5,729 bases of DNA. It comes from JBLHHI01 sp047614125. Lineage in GTDB: Bacteria > Bacteroidota > Bacteroidia > NS11-12g > UBA9320. The stretch is taken from contig JBLHHI010000162.1 in assembly GCA_047614125.1 (NCBI GenBank), forward strand, positions 1-5,729, given 5' to 3'. The notes below the pieces were generated by a model. The model did no database searches. It was given only the letters and a program-made list of their open reading frames with translations, and was not told the origin of the DNA. Below, one piece after another: positions 1-4,619 of the stretch (position 1 is its first letter; each line of letters begins with the position of its first letter). The translations under genes and the position numbers were made by a program.

Positions 1-66
1 CACCTGGGCTTCCCGAAATCCTCCGCTGTGCTGCGTCATCGGGATAGACTTCTCGCCCAAGTGGGC
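1..66. repeat. GC-rich block of nested inverted repeats, no supported gene
   Basis: This stretch contains several complementary segments. TGGGC (5-9) can pair with GCCCA (55-59). TCCCGA (11-16) can pair with TCGGGA (39-44). CGC (24-26) can pair with GCG (33-35) around a six-base loop. GCCC (55-58) can also pair locally with GGGC (63-66), so the 55-59 segment has two alternative partners. The block is richer in G+C than the genes to the right and lies just past the tRNA terminator on the minus strand. Two of three minus-strand frames are open across it, but there is no start or stop in view and no recognised protein. My reading is a non-coding structured or repetitive intergenic element, cut by the window edge. 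Whether it recurs in the genome cannot be told from here. Confidence 0.35.
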
Positions 67-97
67 AAAAAAAAACACCCCGAAAGGTGCTTTTTTT
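67..97 (-). terminator. Intrinsic terminator after the tRNA (probably bidirectional)
   Basis: CACC (76-79) and GGTG (86-89) form a GC-rich four-pair stem around a six-base loop. The stem is flanked by nine A (67-75) on one side and seven T (91-97) on the other. Read on the minus strand, the hairpin starts only about 9 bases past the tRNA discriminator base and ends in nine T, as expected for factor-independent termination of the tRNA transcript. The opposite strand ends in seven T, so it could also stop rightward transcription. The stem is short but its A and T flanks can extend it. Confidence 0.75.
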
Positions 98-98
98 G

Positions 99-172
99 TG
101 GGCCCACATGGGCTCGAACCATGGACCACCTGATTATGAGTCAGGTGCTCTAACCAACTGAGCTATAGGCCC
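99..172 (-). tRNA. tRNA with CAU anticodon (tRNA-Ile2 favoured, elongator tRNA-Met possible)
   Basis: Read on the minus strand, this 74-base segment folds as a complete cloverleaf. The acceptor stem is GGGCCTA/TGGGCCC with one G-T pair, the D stem is GCTC/GAGC, the anticodon stem is CCTGA/TCAGG around loop CTCATAA, the variable loop has five bases, and the T stem is CATGG/CCATG with loop TTCGAGC. The discriminator base is A and the 3' CCA is not encoded. The anticodon is CAU. The acceptor stem carries C4-G69 and C5-G68, the pairs known in E. coli to favour lysidine modification by TilS and so reading of AUA as isoleucine. The stem also resembles tRNA-Ile(GAU) acceptor stems as I remember them. 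It does not look like an initiator tRNA, because the three G-C pairs at the base of the anticodon stem are missing. That it is a tRNA is secure; Ile2 rather than Met is inferred. Confidence 0.96.
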
Positions 173-197
173 AAAAAACAGCAAATCATGGATTTGC
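173..197 (-). terminator. Perfect 7-bp inverted repeat with T-tracts, candidate ndk terminator
   Basis: GCAAATC (181-187) and GATTTGC (191-197) form a perfect 7-bp stem with a three-base loop. On the minus strand it is followed, two bases later, by six T (178-173) that abut the 5' end of the tRNA. On the plus strand a run of six T lies at 202-207. The position, downstream of ndk and just before the tRNA, suits a weak intrinsic terminator or a processing hairpin at the 5' end of the tRNA precursor. The stem has only three G-C pairs, so termination would be inefficient. The same bases overlap a possible tRNA promoter, so the assignment is open. Confidence 0.4.
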
Positions 198-211
198 GTA
201 GTTTTTTGCAA
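182..211 (-). promoter_or_regulatory. Weak candidate promoter for the tRNA
   Basis: On the minus strand, TTG (211-209) lies 19 bases before ATGATTTG (189-182). The spacing fits Bacteroidota sigma-A promoters (TTG at -33, TAnnTTTG at -7), but the first two bases of the -7 box are wrong. Transcription would begin a few bases before the tRNA 5' end. It overlaps the inverted repeat at 181-197, and the tRNA could instead be made by readthrough from ndk. Confidence 0.25.
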
Positions 212-212
212 C

Positions 213-236
213 CCTCGTTTGCGGTAGCGAACGGGG
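213..236. other. Strong 10-bp hairpin downstream of ndk
   Basis: Bases 213-222 pair with 227-236 around the loop GGTA, giving ten consecutive pairs of which two are G-T wobbles on the plus-strand reading. The hairpin lies about 50 bases past the ndk stop codon. Neither strand has a T-run directly after it, so it is not a classical intrinsic terminator. It may protect the 3' end of the ndk mRNA or act together with the inverted repeat at 181-197. Confidence 0.45.
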
Positions 237-287
237 CCAATTCTTCAGCAAAGAAACAACTTTGCCTCAATTTTTTAAAACCTTTAT

Positions 288-710
288 TTACGAAACGCGC
301 TCAAACTCATTGAAGAAGAACCGGCCTTCTATCTCCGCGTTTTCATCGCTGTCTGAACCGTGCACCGCATTGGCATCAATGCTTTTTGCATATTTAGCCC
401 GGATCGTTCCCTCTGCTGCATCTGCCGGATTGGTAGCACCAATCAAGGTTCTGAAATCGGCAACGGCATTGTCTTTTTCTAAAATTGCCGCTACAATTGG
501 GCCTGAGCTCATAAATGAAACTAGATCGTTGTAAAACGGACGCTCGCTATGCACATCATAAAACGCACCAGCGGTTTCTTTGGTTAGCTGCGTATACTTC
601 ATCCCAACCACTTTAAATCCACCCACTAAAAAATCGTTTAAAATACTTCCCATATGTCCGTTGGCAACGGCATCGGGCTTAATCATTGTAAATGTTCTGT
701 TTGTTGACAT
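288..710 (-). CDS. ndk: Nucleoside diphosphate kinase
   Basis: Ndk transfers the gamma phosphate of ATP to nucleoside diphosphates through a phosphohistidine and so balances cytosolic NTP and dNTP pools. The protein has 140 residues, the usual bacterial length. Family signatures are intact: TMIKPDAV near the N-terminus with Lys11, the ERPFY segment (56-60), Arg87 and Arg104 in phosphate-binding positions, and the active-site motif NAVHGSDS with catalytic His117. The ATG at 710 is supported by the normal family N-terminus, by AAGGA on the minus strand (726-722) 11 bases upstream, and by a -7 box at 744-737 that would give a leader of about 20 bases. The gene is transcribed away from the rightward operon and is probably monocistronic, perhaps reading into the tRNA. 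Nothing looks damaged. Identification is secure. Confidence 0.98.
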   Translation of the reverse strand: MSTNRTFTMIKPDAVANGHMGSILNDFLVGGFKVVGMKYTQLTKETAGAFYDVHSERPFYNDLVSFMSSGPIVAAILEKDNAVADFRTLIGATNPADAAEGTIRAKYAKSIDANAVHGSDSDENAEIEGRFFFNEFERVS

Positions 711-718
711 CGCTTGTA

Positions 719-750
719 TTGTCCTTAAAATCGCGGCAAAAATAGGTTTA
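719..750 (+). promoter_or_regulatory. Candidate promoter for the rightward operon
   Basis: TTG (719-721) lies 21 bases before TAGGTTTA (743-750), which matches TAnnTTTG in all but the last base. Transcription would begin near 757, about 25 bases before the TTG start codon of the DHH gene. The -7 box shares its first two bases with the ndk -7 box on the other strand, so the two divergent promoters should exclude each other. Confidence 0.45.
737..744 (-). promoter_or_regulatory. Promoter -7 element for ndk
   Basis: The minus strand reads TATTTTTG here, a perfect match to the Bacteroidota -7 consensus TAnnTTTG. It is 26 bases before the ndk ATG, so the start of transcription would fall near 730 with a leader of about 20 bases holding AAGGA. 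I see no good TTG at the expected -33 distance; the closest at 19 bases is GTT (766-764). Confidence 0.55.
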
Positions 751-781
751 GTTCCTTTAATTTAACGAGTTTTGCTCAAAA

Positions 782-1828
782 TTGAAGAACATTCTTTTGG
801 AAGACTCAACTCAACACATTTTACCCCAACTGCTTTCCGGACCAAAGCAAGATATTGTTATTACAACACACCACAAACCAGATGCTGATGCATTGGGCTC
901 ATCCCTTGCATTGAAGGGCTTTTTAGACCAATTTGGTCACCAGGTTACCGTTGTATCTCCAACCGACTATCCCAATTTTTTGTTTTGGATGCCCGGTCAC
1001 GAAGACGTGGTAAACTTTGAAAAGGAAGAAACCCGAGCCCAAGATCTGGCGCTAAACGCAGATGTAATTTTTTGCCTCGACTTTAACAATCTCAAACGCA
1101 TTAACCGATTTGGCTATACCGTGGGTGATTCGAAGGCCAAAAAAGTGATGATCGATCACCATCAAGACCCATTTGGTTTTGATGATTACCGGTTCTGGAC
1201 CATCCAAACCAGCTCTACGTGTGAATTGATTTACGACCTAATTGCCAAATACGACCACCTCGATAAAATCAATCAAGACATTGCATCTTGTATTTATGCA
1301 GGAATCATGACGGATACCGGTTCGTTCCGTTTTAGTTCCACCACCAGCCATACCCATAAAGTGGCGGCACACCTCATCGACCTAGGCGTAGATTCTGCGA
1401 AGATACATGCGTTGGTTCTAGATAATTTCTCGATGAGCCGTTACAAACTCATGGGTTATGTGCTGTACAAGAAATTGGAAATCATTCCAGAACTCAACAC
1501 TGCCTTGGTATACTTAACCCAAGATGAACTTCGTAGATTTAACATCCAAACCGGCGATACCGAGGGTTTTGTTAACTTTGGCTTGGGAATAAAAGGCATC
1601 GTTTTTTCGGTTATTATCATCGACCGGCAAGAGATGGTTAAGATGTCGTTCCGATCGCAAGGAACGTTTCCATGCAACGAATTTGCCGGAAAGTATTTTA
1701 GCGGTGGAGGGCATCGAAATGCATCTGGAGGCTCATCGAGAGACACACTAGAAAACACTGTTTCGAAGTTTAGAGAAGTACTACCTTTGTATAAAGACCT
1801 TTTGTTGGATTCAGTTCCTGAAATTTAA
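782..1828 (+). CDS. nrnA: DHH/DHHA1 family phosphoesterase, NrnA-like (nanoRNase / pAp phosphatase)
   Basis: The 348-residue protein belongs to the DHH phosphoesterases. NrnA-type members degrade 2-5-base RNA fragments and remove the 3' phosphate of pAp using divalent metal ions in the cytosol. Visible motifs are HHKPDADALGS (30-40, motif I), CLDFNN with Asp100 (motif II), the signature DHH at 125-127 (motif III), MTDTGSFRFSS with Asp178 (motif IV), and the DHHA1 substrate-binding motif GGGHRNASGG at 308-317. All metal ligands appear present and the length is typical. The start is TTG: the frame is closed by TAA at 758-760, no ATG or GTG lies between that stop and motif I, and the next Met (residue 70) falls after motif I. 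Another TTG at 797 is a less likely choice. No Shine-Dalgarno site is seen. It is the first gene of the operon, 8 bases before the lipoprotein gene. The family is certain; the precise substrate (nanoRNA, pAp or cyclic dinucleotide-derived pNpN) is inferred. Confidence 0.92.
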   Translation: MKNILLEDSTQHILPQLLSGPKQDIVITTHHKPDADALGSSLALKGFLDQFGHQVTVVSPTDYPNFLFWMPGHEDVVNFEKEETRAQDLALNADVIFCLDFNNLKRINRFGYTVGDSKAKKVMIDHHQDPFGFDDYRFWTIQTSSTCELIYDLIAKYDHLDKINQDIASCIYAGIMTDTGSFRFSSTTSHTHKVAAHLIDLGVDSAKIHALVLDNFSMSRYKLMGYVLYKKLEIIPELNTALVYLTQDELRRFNIQTGDTEGFVNFGLGIKGIVFSVIIIDRQEMVKMSFRSQGTFPCNEFAGKYFSGGGHRNASGGSSRDTLENTVSKFREVLPLYKDLLLDSVPEI

Positions 1829-1836
1829 TCACTTCT

Positions 1837-2694
1837 ATGCACACAGATAAGCTCTCTTGGTTCGCCCTGCTTTTGTTGGTTGTTTTTACATTCTCCTGTA
1901 CCCCAAAAATCAAGTACGAAATTGCTCCATCTGGCTTGGAATACGCTTATATTAAAGAGGTTAGGACTGGCAAAACGGGAAATGTGCGTGACGTATATGA
2001 TTTAAATATATCGGCCTACTCGCCAAACGACACTCTAATATTTTCTGAGAACTTTAAGTTTGCACGAACCAAGCCCATTAAAGAGGGCGATTTTCATGAG
2101 TCTATGGCTTTAATGCACGTTGGAGATAGCCTCAGCATTCAAATTGTCGGGAATGATTTTTTCAAAAATCATGGCTTTCCAATACCACCTATTTTTGCGG
2201 ACGGCAAAGAAAAAGTGACCCTATTTATCGGTGTTTCGAGCATCGAATCTAAGTTTGAACACTTTATTCGAAAGTGCGAAGAGGAACTTGTTCCTATCAA
2301 TGATTTTGTTGCAAGAAAAGGCTGGAATGTGCTGAAAGATAGTACTGGAATTTTATATGAAATTACACAGCCCAATCCAACAGGAACATCCATTGCCGCT
2401 GGAGATCATGTTCGAATCAGTTACTTGTATTACACCTTAAAAGAAGAGATCATCCAAAAAAGTAAAGAAGGAGATACTTGGCGTTTTTTAATTGGCGACC
2501 CATCCAACCGTGTAACAGGTTTAAGTAGGGTTCTTACCTTTTGCAAAGAAGGCGAAAAGGTGAGAGCAGTTCTTCCATTTTCAGAAGCCTTTGGCGAAGA
2601 GGGCTTTATGCCCATGATCGAACCGTACACTACCGTTGTGATTGAAATGCAAGTACACCAAGTTGAAAAGGCAACTCGAAGCAGTAACAAATGA
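1837..2694 (+). CDS. Tandem FKBP-fold lipoprotein, GldI-like peptidyl-prolyl isomerase family
   Basis: The 285-residue protein starts with a charged tip, a hydrophobic stretch (6-19) and Cys21 in FTFSC, a relaxed lipobox typical of Bacteroidota lipoproteins, so it is probably anchored in the envelope facing the periplasm. Two FKBP-like units follow, about 30-136 and 170-278. The second has the strand and loop pattern of the fold: DHVRISYLYY, a GLSRVL helix, KEGEKVRAVLPFSEAFG, and a final TTVVIEMQVHQV strand. The usual catalytic pocket is eroded: the FD pair is replaced by IIQKS and the AYG loop by AFG, so isomerase activity is doubtful and a chaperone or scaffold role is possible. Flavobacterial GldI, needed for gliding, is a related FKBP lipoprotein, but it is shorter as I recall it, so I withhold that symbol. 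It begins 8 bases after the DHH gene, and its TGA overlaps the rfbB ATG. Confidence 0.82.
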   Translation: MHTDKLSWFALLLLVVFTFSCTPKIKYEIAPSGLEYAYIKEVRTGKTGNVRDVYDLNISAYSPNDTLIFSENFKFARTKPIKEGDFHESMALMHVGDSLSIQIVGNDFFKNHGFPIPPIFADGKEKVTLFIGVSSIESKFEHFIRKCEEELVPINDFVARKGWNVLKDSTGILYEITQPNPTGTSIAAGDHVRISYLYYTLKEEIIQKSKEGDTWRFLIGDPSNRVTGLSRVLTFCKEGEKVRAVLPFSEAFGEEGFMPMIEPYTTVVIEMQVHQVEKATRSSNK

Positions 2695-3746
2695 GCAAGA
2701 ATAAAAAGATATTAGTAACAGGAGGTGCCGGATTTATTGGTTCGCACGTTGTGCGCCGAATCGTGAACAATTACCCTGATTATGAGATTGTTAATCTCGA
2801 TAAACTTACCTATGCTGGGAATTTAGAGAACCTTCGAGATATTGAGAACAAGGCCAATTATCGATTTGTAAAAGGCGACATCGTTGATGCCGGTTTCATC
2901 AATAATTTATTTGAGCAAGAGCAATTCGATGGAGTAATCCACCTAGCCGCAGAATCGCATGTGGATCGAAGCATTTCCAATCCGCTCGAATTTGTGTTTA
3001 CCAATGTGGTTGGAACCGTAAACCTTTTGCATGCTTTTCGATCACATTGCAACCAAGAAACCAGCACATTTTATCATGTGAGTACCGATGAGGTATACGG
3101 CGAACTCGGAGACGATGGGAAGTTTACGGAAAGCACATCCTACAGCCCAAACTCTCCGTATTCTGCTTCCAAAGCCAGTTCCGACCACTTTGTTCGAGCT
3201 TGGCATGCCACGTACGGAACGCGTATAATAATTTCAAATTGCTCCAACAACTACGGATCGTATCACTTCCCCGAGAAACTTATTCCGCTCTTTATCAATA
3301 ACATAAAGAACAAGAAAGCCTTGCCAGTTTACGGAAAAGGAGCAAACGTGCGCGATTGGCTTTTTGTGGAGGACCATGCTTCCGCCATTGACCTCATTTT
3401 TCATGAAGGGAAAATTGGCGAAACTTATAATATTGGAGGAAATAACGAGTGGAAGAACATCGACTTGGTGAAACTAATGTGCTCGTTAATGGATGACAAA
3501 CTGGAACGGTCTCAGGGAGAAAGCGCAGAGTTAATCACCTACGTAACCGATCGAGCGGGTCATGATTTTCGATACGCCATCGATTCATCTAAACTTATGA
3601 ATGAACTGGGATGGAAACCTTCGCTCCAATTTGAAGAAGGTTTGTCGAAAACCATCGATTGGTATTTGAGCAATCCGGAATGGTTGGAACACGTTACCAG
3701 CGGGGCATATTTGAGCTATTACAAAGAACAATACGAAGAACGATAA
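2691..3746 (+). CDS. rfbB: dTDP-glucose 4,6-dehydratase
   Basis: RfbB (RmlB) converts dTDP-glucose to dTDP-4-keto-6-deoxyglucose with bound NAD+, the second step towards dTDP-rhamnose and other deoxysugars. The 351-residue length is normal. It is an extended short-chain dehydrogenase/reductase: the NAD-binding loop TGGAGFIG is at 10-17, AAESHVDRS at 86-94, and the dehydratase-specific STDEVYG at 131-137 gives Thr132, Asp133 and Glu134. YSASK supplies Tyr157 and Lys161, NNYGSYHFPEKLIP follows at 186-199, and the substrate-binding NVRDWLFVEDH is at 219-229. The C-terminal DRAGHDFRYAID (287-298) is also characteristic. All catalytic residues are present. The ATG overlaps the stop of the lipoprotein gene as ATGA, which suggests translational coupling, and rfbA begins 9 bases after the stop. 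Identification is secure. Confidence 0.98.
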   Translation: MSKNKKILVTGGAGFIGSHVVRRIVNNYPDYEIVNLDKLTYAGNLENLRDIENKANYRFVKGDIVDAGFINNLFEQEQFDGVIHLAAESHVDRSISNPLEFVFTNVVGTVNLLHAFRSHCNQETSTFYHVSTDEVYGELGDDGKFTESTSYSPNSPYSASKASSDHFVRAWHATYGTRIIISNCSNNYGSYHFPEKLIPLFINNIKNKKALPVYGKGANVRDWLFVEDHASAIDLIFHEGKIGETYNIGGNNEWKNIDLVKLMCSLMDDKLERSQGESAELITYVTDRAGHDFRYAIDSSKLMNELGWKPSLQFEEGLSKTIDWYLSNPEWLEHVTSGAYLSYYKEQYEER

Positions 3747-3755
3747 AACAGAAGT

Positions 3756-4619
3756 ATGAAAGGAATTATCTTAGCCGGAGGCTCCGGAACCCGCTTACAT
3801 CCGCTAACCTTAGCCATGAGCAAACAACTCATGCCGGTGTACGATAAACCCATGATTTACTACCCCTTATCTACCTTAATGATGGCGGGAATACGAGAAA
3901 TTTTGATCATTTCCACACCGCACGACTTACCTCACTTTGAAAAACTACTCGGCGATGGTTCGCAAATTGGTTGCCGCTTTGAATATAAGGTGCAAGAAGT
4001 GCCCAATGGTTTGGCTCAAGCCTTTGTGTTGGGTGCCAATTTTATAGGAGATGAAAAGGTTGCCCTAATTTTAGGGGACAACATCTTTTTTGGCGCCTCT
4101 TTGGCAGAGACTCTGCAAGACAACGCCGACCCAGAAGGAGGTGTAATCTTTGCCTATCACGTGAGCGATCCAGAGCGCTACGGTGTTGTGGAATTTGACG
4201 ACGATATGCGCGCAAAGAGCATCGAAGAAAAACCGGCAAATCCCAAATCGAACTATGCGGTGCCAGGTTTGTATTTTTATGATAATCAGGTAGTTGAGAT
4301 TGCTAAGAACTTAAAACCCTCGCCTCGAGGTGAATATGAAATTACCGATGTTAACAAAGAATATTTGAAACGAGGAGAACTTCAAGTAGGTGTTTTAAAT
4401 AGAGGAACTGCGTGGTTGGATACCGGCACCTTTAATTCGCTCATGCAAGCTAGCCAGTTTGTTCAGGTTATTGAAGAACGGCAAGGTTTAAAAATTGGTT
4501 GCATCGAAGAAGTTGCCTATAAAAAGGGCTTTATATCTAAAGAACAATTAAAAGCATTGGCCAATCCATTAACTAAAAGCGGGTATGGCAATTACCTCTT
4601 GAACATGATCAAGGCATGA
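3756..4619 (+). CDS. rfbA: Glucose-1-phosphate thymidylyltransferase
   Basis: RfbA (RmlA) joins dTTP and glucose-1-phosphate to give dTDP-glucose and pyrophosphate, the entry step to dTDP-sugars, and is commonly inhibited by dTDP-rhamnose. The 287 residues match the family length. The nucleotide-binding LAGGSGTRLHPLT lies at 6-18, followed by SKQLMPVYDKPMIYYPLS (22-39). Other landmarks are the metal-binding GDN (107-109), IEEKP with Lys159, GEYEITDVN (192-200) and WLDTGT (220-225). The ATG at 3756 gives the family N-terminus; AGAAG just before it is a weak ribosome-binding candidate. It follows rfbB by 9 bases, and its TGA overlaps the ATG of the ABC transporter. With RfbB it makes dTDP-4-keto-6-deoxyglucose; the epimerase (rfbC) and reductase (rfbD) needed for dTDP-rhamnose are not in the window. 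Identification is secure. Confidence 0.98.
   Translation: MKGIILAGGSGTRLHPLTLAMSKQLMPVYDKPMIYYPLSTLMMAGIREILIISTPHDLPHFEKLLGDGSQIGCRFEYKVQEVPNGLAQAFVLGANFIGDEKVALILGDNIFFGASLAETLQDNADPEGGVIFAYHVSDPERYGVVEFDDDMRAKSIEEKPANPKSNYAVPGLYFYDNQVVEIAKNLKPSPRGEYEITDVNKEYLKRGELQVGVLNRGTAWLDTGTFNSLMQASQFVQVIEERQGLKIGCIEEVAYKKGFISKEQLKALANPLTKSGYGNYLLNMIKA

Noticed and set aside
1..153. Plus-strand frame open from the window edge to a TAA at 151-153
   Set aside because: It runs antisense through the terminator and most of the tRNA, so its openness comes from RNA-gene sequence rather than coding selection.
262..534. 90-codon plus-strand open frame
   Set aside because: It lies almost wholly opposite ndk, shows no family motif and is a shadow of that gene.
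1456..1758. 100-codon minus-strand open frame inside the DHH gene
   Set aside because: It is opposite the DHHA1 region, its sequence is low in recognisable features, and the plus-strand gene has complete motifs.
3746..3756. Possible terminator or internal promoter between rfbB and rfbA
   Set aside because: The gap is only 9 bases and contains no stem, T-run or -7 box.
3659..3847. 62-codon plus-strand frame spanning the rfbB-rfbA junction
   Set aside because: It overlaps the ends of two certain genes in another frame and has no recognisable content.
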